Shown here one piece after another: positions 1 to 11,018 of a stretch of 64,000 nt of DNA. The stretch's first letter is position 1. Each line of letters opens with the position of its first letter. The translations under genes were made by a program, and so were the position numbers. The notes below the pieces were generated by a model. The model was not told the origin of the DNA. It ran no database searches and was given only the letters and a program-made list of their open reading frames with translations. This stretch comes from Isoetes taiwanensis (taxonomy: Eukaryota > Streptophyta > Lycopodiopsida > Isoetales > Isoetaceae): NCBI GenBank assembly GCA_021234155.1, contig JAJEKV010000045.1, positions 10,826,420 through 10,890,419 of the forward strand, written 5' to 3'.

Positions 1-622
1 ACTTTTTAACAAGAAGGCAATTTCATCGAAGTTGGCACTATCTATTGTCGTATACCCGGTGGTCTCCTTCAGAAGAACATGAATGTCCATTTGACGAGCC
101 ATCCGTGAAGTTCTTCTTGTGAGATTTCTCTCTTGCTGGCTGGACGATTCATTTGTACAAAACAGAAATAGGTATGTGATTTCATATATTTTACATATTT
201 CAATAACATGTGCACATCTTTGATGATGATGAGAGGTTATTTGGGCACATTGGGCCTCTAGTTTTTGAGTTTGAGTGACCCGGTCATGTACCACCAAAGC
301 GTCAAGCCATCACCGCGAGAAGCATTGGTCCGTGAAAAGATAAACCTATGCCCAGGTGATGTCTTGTGTCTAACGTGGGAGATGGAAGCCAATGACTGCT
401 AGTGACTACATAGAGATAGAGACTATCGACTATGTTTGGGAACCGTCAAACAAGAAGAAGATACCCGATACTATCACGATACATGTGCAGCTGTGAAGGC
501 ATATGCAGTACTCGCAGGGGATGTCAATTAGTGTATGAAAAAGAGTCATTCATGCAAGTGCATTAAAAAATGGTCCATAAATTCAGGTATTGTCCAAAAT
601 TAATGAAATTGTGCTTCTAAAG
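1..622 (-). repeat. Dispersed repeat, inverted copy of 47853-48452
   Basis: Read on the minus strand, this stretch matches 47853-48452 over nearly its whole length with small gaps and substitutions. Shared landmarks are the reverse complements of gacaatagatagtgcc, of the block around ctctatgtagtcatc, and of the final agcacaatttcattaa. No frame is clean enough to call a gene in either copy. The repeat probably continues beyond the window edge. It stops at the LINE remnant near 620. Confidence 0.75.
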
Positions 623-1860
623 GTTTTAATTTTGTTGGCAGTGTAACTTGTCCATCCTTTTGCACATATTCCAGCCAATTTATCCTCTTCACATTGCCAC
701 AATCTGTGCTCTGGAAGGTTTCTTTTGTATGAGAGCCTTGTAGATTTCCTCGACAGAACTCCTTATTGTTTAACTGCCACATGCTAGAATTGCTGCTTAG
801 TTCCTCATATTCTCCAATTCTGTTCATAACCAAATTGTATATCTGTTGATCTAGGCCCGATCCTTTTGTTTTACCTGCAACTTCCTCTCAGGTCATCCAT
901 CTGTCTTCGACTCTTAGATCCTCAATTCTTCTAATACCATTTTTATGCCATTGCATGTATTTTTGGGGGGTGTTTCAAAGCTATACATCCCACATTGATT
1001 GGTGCAAGATCAGGGTGCCAGAAGAAATTCAGATCTTTGCTTTTGGCATCTATACTAGGAGGTCTGTAGCATAAAGCAGCATTATTCCATGCCTCCAATA
1101 TTCTCTTAAGGATATTTGATGTACCTGAGCATGGTGTCAATTGAAAGAAAGTCGAGTCTGGTAATTGATGTTTTAGAGTATGACTGCCCACTAGTAATGA
1201 TTCTTGCACCCAAAATTTCACTAATTGAAGGGCTGGGGAGGGCCTGACTGCATGTATTGCCCTCCAGATCATCTTTGCTGCAAGAGCTTGGGCGTGGATG
1301 AACATGTCCTTACATCCTAGTCCTCCATCCTTTTTGGATTTGATTAAATCTGTCCATGCAACCTTGTGAGATCCTTGCCATATAAATTTCATTATTGCAG
1401 CCTCCGTTTTCTTATAAGAATTTCTGTCCCCCACTATTGCTGACGAGAAATAAACGTTTGTACTACTTATTACAACATTTGCAATTTCTACTCTTCCTGC
1501 CAAAGAGAGGGAAGAGGTATACATAGATAGTTTCTTCTTGATTCTAGTTACAATTAATTCCCATAAACCCTGCAGAGAACTATTTAGAGACAAAAGGATA
1601 CCTAGGATACTTGTAGCAGAGTTGTTGTTCAACACCTTAATTCCTTATAACATAGTATCCTGAGAATCATAAATAATTGCATTCTTGTTCTTATTCAGTA
1701 GAACCCCTGCAGCTGCACCAAACCTGTCCATTGCCAACAAGAAATTTTCTAGACTCCTGTCCTCTTTTTTAAGAAAAACAGAAGTGTCATCTGCATACTG
1801 CATGATAGTGAAGAATCCATTCCTTTCGGTAAAGAGGGAAGCAGGAGGATGGCGCTAGGT
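620..1860 (-). mobile_element. L1 LINE fragment: reverse transcriptase motif C and downstream
   Basis: On the minus strand the fragment opens with the reverse transcriptase catalytic box YADD (1786-1797). It continues through the thumb/connection region of plant L1 ORF2, recognisable by SLAGRVEIANVVISS, AAIMKFIWQG and KKDGGLGCKD. The open frame at 943-1635 is followed by more L1-like but broken sequence to about 620. A stop codon interrupts the frame near 1650. The cysteine-rich RT-associated zinc finger that normally ends ORF2 is missing, as is a poly(A) tail, so the 3' end is lost. The part before YADD is also absent here, but its counterpart ends at about 6443 on the opposite strand. Not functional. 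Confidence 0.85.
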
Positions 1861-2086
1861 TAGGCGCTCAAACTCAGGAAAGGTAAGTTTGGTTTAGATA
1901 GGTGAAGCGAGATGTCCAATGCACGGGTAGGGCCAGCAGCAGGCTAAATGGGAAACTCAGTACTTGGAATGAGAAACAGATAGGAATTTTAACAGATGTG
2001 GGACAGGGGACAGGGGGACAATATGGATCAGAGACAGGTGACATGGGGAAAGATGTCGAGAAGCAGATGTTGATGTATTTGGAAAG

Positions 2087-4278
2087 ATGTCACATCAGGA
2101 AAAGGTACATATCATTGAAATAGTACGAGCCATAACAAGAAAAGGGGAAAACGGAATAGTTAAGGATAAAAAAACCCTTTTTACCTGTGGAAATTGGTTG
2201 ATTCCGAGCATGGTGGGAGGGGATCGGATGACCAGATCACAATTCATCTCTCCAATTCAAATGCAAACTCATCTAGCGCATCCAATATTAGAGGAGATCA
2301 ATGCTGAACAGAGGAAGCAACTGGACAAAATCAAACGGAGGGGCAGTCATGAGTTTAGAGGTATTCCTACAGCAAGCTTTTATTCCGGATAGATTAAAAC
2401 AGCTCGAATCCAAGGCGGTTATTGGATGCATTAGGCATGAGGGAGTGAAACTTAGTTTTTTCAGGAATGAAATCAGTAAAATGAACAGGAATATCGAAGT
2501 AACATGTCTGTATTGGCTCGATTTCCCCTTCTTTTTGGTGGAGTGTGGAAACGAACAATCTGTCCAATTCCTCCTTAAACCCCGGGGGATTCAGTATTCT
2601 TTGCAGTACGGGACATGTGCATGCAAGAAAGGGGGGTTTTTTTTACCATTTAGTATTTGTATACTTACCATTAGGGGGTTTTTTTTCCATTATCTGGGGC
2701 AAAATATATACTTTAGGGGTTAAATTAGCTTCCACAGATCAGTATACTAGGGATGTTTTTGGGTACACTTCGAACGCAGATGTCCATACCCTTTTATTAC
2801 TAAGTGCATCCCCCGGGCCTTAAACAAGGAACGATATTTAGGGCCAACACTCAGTTTTACTTCCAGAAATGGAAAGCAAAGTTTGATCCACAAAACTTCA
2901 AAGAGCTTTATCATCCGGCTTCATGCTCTGTCCAAGGCCTCAGTCCAATATACTAGCATGAGGACATTTTTCCTCTGTTTGAGAATATATAGGATGGAAA
3001 GCGGTACCTGAGATAGCACCAAAATTATGGATCGAACTAAATATCCTGAATCCGATCCCAACCTCTGTCAAGTACAAAGATTTCTTTGGGGAAGAGAAAA
3101 ACCTGAAAATAAATTGGCAGGGCCTCCCAATTCCATGTAACATTTGTGGATTAAGACTCCATGGAGGAGGAGTCTGTATGGGATTTAAACAAATAATCCC
3201 TGGTACACTTAAGCACAATCCTAGTACAAACCATGATGGAAACTATAAGCAATAGACGGGGGAAAAATCTGACAATGTTGGAGGTAAGATGCAAAAGGAA
3301 GAAACATAGACTCCAGCAACTAAGAAAGGAAGGAAAAACAAAAATGGAAGTGCATACAAAAAAGCAAGGAAAAAGCAAGAAAACTTGATATGGAACATCA
3401 ACAAATCACTGCCCAGGGTAGGAAACTCAGAAAACAATGGAGGGTTAGAGAAGACCATTTAAAATTGGCCAGTCAAATTAAAGTCCTGAATAATCCAGTA
3501 GGCCAAGGATTGGAAAAATCCAATGACCTTTTAAGCCCTACTAATCAGGAGCTTAAGAAGGACAAAGGTAAAAATGTGATAACAACTGACCAACAAGATA
3601 TGGTGGTGACTCCTGCACATCAACTTCAGAAAAATACCTTGATCATCAAGGAATTAGATCTTCTCCCAATTAATGAATATCCTGAGTCTTCTGACTCGGA
3701 TATCTCTATAGGAGGTACACTTTTAATTAAGGGAGAGGGATCTCACAACCATATTGAGGTAACACCAAAGGCCATAAATTTCTCTACACCAGAGAAAACG
3801 GATGTAACCAATCCAGAGATGCATGACATCCTGTTAGAAATGATGGAGAAGGAAGAGGAAATTGAAAAAGGTGGCAGGGTCCCTGCAACTCCTAACTGAG
3901 TTCCTAACCCCAGCAAATAACTTGGATGGTAATCCAAAGTATAAATTCTACATCAGATCCCCAATAAAAGATCTATCCACTGAGTCAGGCAAAGGAGTAG
4001 AGGGAATGCTGTTCCTATCAGACTCAGAGTTGGAGACTAATACACAAGGTGTGTTGAAGGAAGACTCAACAAAAATTTGTCTTGCCACAATCCCTATCAG
4101 TCCTCTGGAAAGGGGCCAGGGTGAAGCAGATAACACAGAGCACAGACCTATAAGTCCATCTAGCTTAGGACTGGAGCAATCCAGTGGTCAGGAAGTGCTA
4201 CTTTATTTATCAAATGGCCTGGGATCAAACCCAATAAGTCCAAGAGGTATAAATAAGGAAGGGATTAGGGTTAAATAA
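2087..4278 (+). pseudogene. L1 ORF1 (DUF4283 and CCHC zinc knuckle), broken
   Basis: Plant L1 ORF1 proteins bind RNA through a DUF4283 domain followed by a zinc knuckle. The first half of DUF4283 is at about 2394-2580 (landmarks ESKAVIGC and FFLVECGNEQSVQFLLK). The second half resumes at 2826 (FRANTQFYFQKWKAKFDPQ). Between them lies a MITE at 2581-2817 plus its duplicated target. The knuckle, CNICGLRLHGGGVC, is a perfect CX2CX4HX4C at 3136-3177. Downstream, open pieces at 3390-3899 and 3862-4278 are rich in Lys, Glu and Ser, as in the variable tail of these proteins. The pieces lie in different frames, so no single protein can be made. The start is uncertain. Confidence 0.75.
2581..2817. mobile_element. 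MITE with 10-bp TIRs and 8-bp target duplication
   Basis: The element is 237 bp with perfect terminal inverted repeats CCCGGGGGAT (2581-2590) and ATCCCCCGGG (2808-2817). It is flanked by a perfect 8-bp duplication CCTTAAAC at 2573-2580 and 2818-2825. TIR similarity extends imperfectly inward. It has no coding capacity. Removing it with one target copy restores the DUF4283 reading frame exactly, which independently confirms the boundaries. An 8-bp duplication is typical of hAT elements; the TIR sequence is not one I can assign. Confidence 0.9.
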
Positions 4279-4400
4279 AGGGCTGATCAAGAGGATTTTT
4301 ATACTTCAATTGTAAAAAAAAGTAATAAGAAAGTCCACTTTTCCTCCAACAGCCCGGCTCTGAATTTAAGGCCCAAGGCAAAAATCAAATATATAGCTTA

Positions 4401-6443
4401 ATGAAAGTGGTAACATGGAATATGAGGGGTATAAAAGGACCCCTAAAAAGGAAAAGAGCTCTTATAGCTCTTAGAGAGATGAAAGCTGATATAGCACTCT
4501 TACAGAAACACAGACTTCCTAGTTTTGAAACTGAACATTTGGGTTCTTGGATCATGCCCAATGGTGATTTAGTTTATGCTCCTGCTGATGGAACCAAAGG
4601 GGGAATATGCATGGTGTGGAAGGATTTCATATGCAACAAAAAATTCACCCATATTTCGGGCAGATGGACAGTAGCAGTTCTGGAAAAAGGGGCTGAGAAG
4701 GTAGGCATAATTAATATCTATGCATCTACAGAACCAGGAGAGAGAGCTGAATAATGGATACAGTTGAAACAGTGGATTGATGGTAGCCAAGTGGAAAACT
4801 TTTTGATAGCAGGGGACTTCAATATTACATCAGCCTGGGACCAAAAAATGGAAAAGAAATTGAATATGTCGAAAAAGGAGAGAGTAATATGGGACCTATT
4901 GATGACTAATTTCGCATATATCCCTCCATCCTCATCATAAACCTTTTCCTAGAGTAACAAAAGGAAGGGGGAGCAAAAAACTTACTGTCTCCTAGACTAA
5001 TTTTATATATGTAACAGATCTCTGACTACATGGGATACAATGGTGGTTACTGGGGACACAGGGAACTCAATCTCTGACCACTTCCCACAATTCTTGGAAG
5101 ATAAGGTTGCTGCGACAAAAGGAGGCCAGAACATTCCATTCAAATTCAATACAGAGTTGCTGAATTGTAAGACTCTTTGTGAAGAGTATAAGTCTTTCTA
5201 TAGCTCCCTTCCCCCCTTACCAAAAATTGAATCTATGAAGGCTTTTACCCTAAGACTGAGACTTGTTAAGGGGTGGATAAAAAAATGGGGTAGATAATGG
5301 TTTAGGAAGAAGAAAAAAGAAAAACAAGATATCTATATACAAATCTGTGAGATTAGAAAGAAGTTATTCCCCGACAAATATAATATGCAGCTGCAAGAAC
5401 AAGAGGAAGACCTAGAGAAGAAGGTTAAATTAATAGAGGAGAAATAAGCAAAGGCTCTTGCAGTAAGAAGCAGATGTCTATACATTAATGGTATGGATAA
5501 AAGAAGCCCAGCTTTTTTCTTTAGAACAGCCAAGAGCAGAATCCTTAATAATGGTATTGTCAGAGTTAATGATGGGTAAAGGAAAGTAATTGAGGATAAA
5601 AAAGGTATGGAAAATTTTTTCCAACAAGAATATAGGAAGATGTTTGACACTTATCAAGCAGAGGAGTAGATCATTGAAGACTTCTTTCAAAAGATTCCAA
5701 AAGCTGAAGAGGTAATTAAGGATGAAGAGATACTTGCAATTCTTCAAGAGAAGGAGATTTGGGAGACTCTCAAATCTATGGCAACAGGAAAAAGCCCTGG
5801 GCCAGATGGTTTCTAGCCTGAGTTCTATGTGGAATTCTGGGAATTTATGAAAGATGACTTAGTCACCTTTTTCCAAGGGGCTTGGAAAGCCTCCAGACTT
5901 AATCCTGCTATTAATGTTACTCATTCCGAAGGTTGACAATCCAATAAACATTGGTGATTGGAGGCCAATATCCTTGACAAACACAAGCTATAAGATCCTG
6001 GCAAAGATCTTGGCAAATAGGTTGAAGATGATCCTCCACTCAGTCATAAATCCTTGTTAGTCAGCTTTCCTACCACACAAGAATATTTTAGAGAATTATA
6101 TTGGGGCTGCAGAAGGTCTCCATTGGAATAAGAGATTTGGACAAAACTGTATGCTCCTTAAACTGGATTTTAAGCGAGCATATGTCACAATAATTGGCAG
6201 TTTCTGGAAAAGGCAATGGCACATATTGGACTCTCAAGTAGTGTCTACCAAAAAGTCTGGAGTTTTAATGTTAATTCATCATCAGCTCTAATCATAAATG
6301 GTACCCCAACAAAGTTATTTAGATGCCAAAGAGGGGTAAGACAGGGATGTCCCCTAGCCCCATATTTATTCTTAATAGTTGCTAAGATGGTCACAAGAAA
6401 GGCACTGCAAATGCAAATTGACCTTTCCCTCTTCCAGAAATAA
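4401..6443 (+). pseudogene. L1 ORF2 (endonuclease and partial reverse transcriptase), broken
   Basis: The open frame at 4401-4754 begins MKVVTWNMRGIKGP, the usual start of plant L1 ORF2. Endonuclease blocks are WNMRGI, a strand ending IINIYAST, and, after a stop at 4752-4754, IAGDFNIT at about 4805-4828. The second block should read LQE but reads LQKHRLP: codon 4506-4508 is AAA where the catalytic Glu is expected. RT blocks follow: GKSPGPDGF, DNPINIGDWRPISLTNTSYK (from about 5935), LKLDFKRAY and GVRQGCPLAPYLFLI (about 6330-6380). At least two frameshifts and several stops lie between them. The RT ends before YADD. Confidence 0.85.
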
Positions 6444-7650
6444 TATTCATATATTCTTCTACCTGTTGGACAAGATCAGGCCCCACAGACTCTGCCACAG
6501 AATCTGGCTGTTTCAACTTCTTGCCTCTTCCACGAGCAGCATTGCTTCCTCCTCTTCCCATCTTCTTCTTCTCATCAATACGACCTTCAACAAAGGGGTT
6601 TGGAAACAATGACCCACCCAGTCTTCATAGATAGCAAGCAACATTCCCCTCACTGCTGGGCCTGTACGATCAACCTGACCACTCTGATTGTGGCATTCCT
6701 ACCTCTCCACATCAAATCGTCCACTCCCATTGATTACAACATCCCCAATTGTGGCAACAGCATCAACCCATGTCACAGATCTTGTTTTAGCTGCAGAGCT
6801 CTTCTTCCTGCTTTTTGCTGCCCTACTAGACTCATGACATCCCTGAGCATCCAAGCAATGGATGCAACAGTTCCCTTCCCTATCCCTGTAAACTCCACAG
6901 ACAGAGCTGTCACACCAGAGCTTGGGTTTAGACATCTTGTATACCTTCACCTTTAGTCTGTCATCCCTCCTCATTAAAATTCTGCTAACATTTACAGAGT
7001 AAAATCCCGACCTGCCTGCCTCAACGGCTCCTCTGTTACCAACTGCTGGAAAAGCAAGAGAAGGACAAGCAAACAAGAAGGGAGATCATTCACTTAGGCT
7101 CTCCATGTTGCGAACACTGCTCCGGGACGCTGGCCACTTCTGTCGGCATGGTGTTCACCAGGGACCATTGTGTCCCTCTGCAAAATCTTTCCCAATTTTG
7201 CAAGAGGACCTTCCCTTCTGGAACCATTGTAAAAATACCCCTGCACCCTACCGTCAAATAGAAAAATTGCACACACATCCAAGAAGCACCTCAAACCCTG
7301 CAAAATCTACGATTTTGCATACAATACAAGACGAGAATCATATTCCCAACCACTGCCAAAAAACCCTCCCACAATACAAAACAAATTGTGCAAACTTTAA
7401 TGTTTTCCTTCTTGTTCCTACTCAGAAGAACCTCATACAGCTCTATTTTTGGGGCCAACCTCATAGCACAAATGGGAAACATTGAAGCTGGGACATATAG
7501 GTCCCATTGAAGCTGGGACATATAGGTAGCAAGAAATGTAGACTTGAATATCCACATGGCATATGACGTGACAACAAGATTACCTGGTCCGAAACCGGCA
7601 TTCGAATAAAAACAGGGAGCTACTGGAGGGAGGGCGCACTATTCAAACCC
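6444..7650 (-). other. Unrecognised region with short minus-strand open frames
   Basis: Minus-strand frames at 6699-7076 (125 codons, Lys/Arg/Ser-rich, with a Cys/His cluster around GNCCIHCLDAQGCH) and 6391-6609 look more compositionally protein-like than random. They share no recognised domain and are not joined by clear splice sites. They could be part of an unannotated gene or a degraded mobile element. A duplicated phrase, ttgaagctgggacatatagg, occurs twice near 7484-7526. Little else can be said. Confidence 0.25.
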
Positions 7651-8035
7651 TGTAAAATAAGCCGTTCCATTCGGCATCAGGTTTTGATATTTCTCTACTT
7701 TGTTTGTCTTATCGCATTTCTTTATACCGTCATCTTTCCTGCAATCCTTTACATCCTAGGGTTCTTTAATGATTAATTGCTTCTATTGATCCCTATCTGT
7801 TTGGTTTTTTATTTTGGCGCTTGTTTTGGATATATGATGTTCTATCTATTGATCTATTGAAATAAGATGTATCATTTCTTTCTGACAAGTGAGTCCACGG
7901 CCACTGATCAACAATGTAAATTTCATTTCATGTATAGCATGAGTATCCAGAATGCACTCAGCATATAATGTTCTGTTTAGGTATGGGAAGTGCAATGCTC
8001 TCAGCGAATCTTGTTTTGCGTTTTTATGTATAGGC

Positions 8036-9325
8036 ATGGGTACTACAATCCACTCCCGTGGCGGTGGCCGAGGAAGGCATCAATCTCTTTTCTACAGAGA
8101 CCTAACTGTGGCACCTTCAATGAGATCTATGTCTTTTACAGGGCAGTCCAATACACCTGGGCAAAGCCCCCCTGCTGCCAGCTTATGGAGAGAAAATGCT
8201 GGTGGAACAGAGGCTCCTCCTCCACCTTTTTATACTTTGGAGGATAGAATTGAAAGAACTCCAGAGGCTTCTACAGGAGATGCATTTTACCGCTCGCCCG
8301 ACTCGAGGTATTCAGAAGGCAAGTCTCCACTCAGAACTCCTAAATCAGTTGTAAATGGGAAAGGTCCTGTGCTTGGATATGGTGATACTCCTGTCATATC
8401 TCCACAAACCCCGTATGTCCAGACTTCAGCCAGCCCCTCATGGTGGTCACCTAGAGAGCGCAGTCTCTCAGACCTTGGAAGAAGAGATGGTGAAAGAGAG
8501 GGTGGGGGTCCTGTTTCTGGGGTTGTGCATCAGCAACCATCTGGAGGCTTATTAACACTTCCCCCACCAAGGGAAATTATTCGTCCCGAGATTCAAAGGA
8601 TTGCTCCAGCAGGTGAAGAAGGTGATGAGTGGGTCACGGTGTTTGGGTAAGCACATTCTTTTATTTATTTTTAATAAGTCACCTACTCTTTTTTTTTCAG
8701 TCAATGCAATTTAGTTCCATTCTCAAGCGTCATTGATGGTGCAGTTTTGTTGGAGAAGACACCAATGCAGTTCTAAGGGAGTTTGAAAAGTGTGGGCCAA
8801 TTGTTAGACATGTCCCTGGACCAGGTGGTGCCAACTGGGTGCATATTCAATATCAGGTCAATAATAATCTCATTTATCTTTATGTTCTATTCAGAGATAG
8901 TAATTCTTTTGTGTCTTTGTTACACAAATGTGTTGATATCCTTGGCAACAACATTTAGCTTTCCAAATTAGTGCTACTTTTTAGTATTTAATAAAATATG
9001 CTTTTCAAATGAACAGAACCGCCAAGATGCTCAGAAAGCACTCCAAAAGAATGGCATACAATTATATGGTGCCCTTATAGTTGGGGTGAAGCCTGTGGAT
9101 CCACTTCAGAGACAGGCATTGAGCGACAAAGTTCAGAGAAGTGCTGGATTTATGGTTGCACCGCCAAGGAGCCCTTTGAAAGGCACATCATCTGTGTCAG
9201 TGCACGCATCCTCTCGTCCATATTATCTTCAACCCAGTGATGGAGCTAGAAAGACAACAGCAATAATTGCTTCGCCATCGAAATCCACATTTTCAAAAAT
9301 TATTGACCTAATTTTTGGTTTTTAG
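8036..9325 (+). CDS. NUP35: Nucleoporin NUP35 (MPPN/Nup53 family), three coding exons
   Basis: Plant NUP35 (mitotic phosphoprotein N-end family) is a linker nucleoporin of the inner ring of the nuclear pore. The model is exon 1 at 8036-8646, exon 2 at 8745-8856 and exon 3 at 9017-9325, giving 343 residues. Introns are GT-AG (gtaagc...gtgcag and gtcaat...gaacag) and frames join exactly. An acceptor-like tatag just before the ATG suggests a 5' UTR intron. The N-terminus holds RQ/HQSLFYRDL-like residues after a Gly/Arg patch. A long Ser/Pro-rich disordered segment follows. The RRM-like Nup35 domain starts at about residue 197 (DEWVTVFGF, DTNAVLREFEKCG, GANWVHIQYQNR). The protein ends in the membrane-binding amphipathic helix FSKIIDLIFGF. 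Length and ends match the family, so it looks intact. Confidence 0.93.
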
Positions 9326-10780
9326 ATTATGAATCAGTGGCATTGATTATACAAATTGCAATCTTATATCCGATTGAGCATGATAGAGCTTTTGAAAGTT
9401 CAAATGTATGCCATCTGTTATTGAAGAAGCTCTATAGGCAAATGGACCTGCTTGTTCTCAGAACGTTAGTGTATTAAACGAATTTTTGTTACTGGAGCAA
9501 GATCTACTGTTGCTGACAAAGTAGGTGCATATGCAAACATTGTGGATCTATTTCTGTATTGGAAATGGAACATCTATTCATCTGCATAGTGCAGCCATGT
9601 TCCATTGTAGGCTGGTCGATTTTGAAGCAGTATTCGGATGGCTGATGTATCAGAGATTTCATAAAGTATTTTACAATGCCTTCAGATTAGGGAACTGCCA
9701 ATTAAATGCCAATTGCGGTTCACATAATTGTAATTCCCTGGTAATTTTTTGGCTTTTAAAGATGCTGCTACTGAAGAAGACCCAACTTTGCAACAGAAAA
9801 ATTTGTTGCAACTTTTAATTTTCTAATGATTCTTTAGATTTTTACTACATGATAGGTGAGGAGAGGGCATTTCAAGCAATTTCAGTCCGAAAATTTGTCC
9901 TGTGAACCATTGTTTGCACCTTGACGCCATCAGAGCAAAGAGAAAAGAGAGATATGTGCTAGATCACCGCTTACGGAAAATCTTCTGCCATAGGACACAC
10001 TTTGCAGGGTTTGGGGTAGCTTGTTCCAACGAGCTTCCCATACACTTACCCTGCAAAATGTTTTGTGTGGTAGAACGTTATCCTTATCTTAAAGATATAT
10101 CTCTTGAAACATTAAAATTCATTGTTTTCATGATTGCGATAAATTTTTATCTGCATTAGAAAGCTTATATTTATCATAAATTCATCTCACATGTAGGCAA
10201 CGTAGTATTGTTTGGAGTATAATATAGCATGAGTCATGAAACTTCTGGATTGAAATCATTGGCAATGTTTTTGATATGAGATGAAGAAGTCAAAAGTCAA
10301 ATTCAAGCAATACTTCTCGGGGAGAAAAAACTTAGAACTACTATTTTATTAGTGGAAGGACTAAGGGAAGATCAAAAGGTCTTTCAGGAGATTGTGGATA
10401 CATTTTATGTTGCACACATGGCAATATTAGTGCCACGACGAGATTTGGGAAGGCCTCTTCATTAGTTCACATGTATGGTGTGCAGCGAGTAAAGGCGCCC
10501 CTGTAGCAGTTATAGAGAGAATATGTAGGCTAACGGTTCTAGGGCTCAGGCATTAGATTGTAGCAATTTAAACACAAGAAGCACAATAGTGTTACTGTAC
10601 TTACACTCTCTTGATGTTCTTTATTTTTCACTTTGCTGCAATGCAACTTGGTGAAAGTTTGTAGTAGTGGTCTTCTAAGGCTCTGATATGAACCATGTTC
10701 CATCACATAGAGACCATTAATTCTGTTACCATGACCAAATATTGTGAAGGGCTACTCTTATTACTCAGTAATGCAGTAGA
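9326..10780 (+). other. NUP35 3' flank, no supported gene
   Basis: The stretch after the NUP35 stop is AT-rich. The first few hundred bases are probably 3' UTR. Short open frames at 9525-9818 and 9902-10159 lack recognisable domains, conserved starts or splice signals. I see no tRNA or TE signature here. Confidence 0.4.
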
Positions 10781-11018
10781 TGGCAGCTTGCAAAATTTCA
10801 CTCAGTAATACAGTACGAAGAAAATGAGCACAGGTGTATGTCTCAATAGCATTTGACACAATAAATAAAGGAGTTTGAAACCTTGAGTATACAAATAAAC
10901 AGAAAATAAATGCCAAAAGATAGCAGAAAGAAGCCAATCCGATTCATCTGTATGCCAGAGGCAGGTTTGAAGATGGCGCAACTTTGGTAAAGCACACAAT
11001 GCATTATCCCATAGCCCT

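Larger units (their letters stand above)
1880..6443 (+). mobile_element. L1 LINE, 5' portion (ORF1 and most of ORF2), decayed
   Basis: This is one plant L1 element in + orientation. ORF1 (DUF4283 plus CCHC knuckle) comes first, then an ORF2 with an apurinic-type endonuclease and the first half of a reverse transcriptase. It breaks off just after the RT block RQGCPLAPYLFLI, before YADD. The missing remainder is what lies on the minus strand at 620-1860. The left boundary near 1880 is approximate because the 5' UTR cannot be recognised. Stops and frameshifts run through both ORFs. Confidence 0.85.

Noticed and set aside
7105-7485. 126-codon + frame
   Set aside because: It overlaps opposing frames of equal quality and shows no domain; neither strand is supported.
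9525-10159. Two frames downstream of NUP35 as possible extra exons
   Set aside because: NUP35 already ends with its conserved C-terminal helix at 9325, and these frames show no family similarity.
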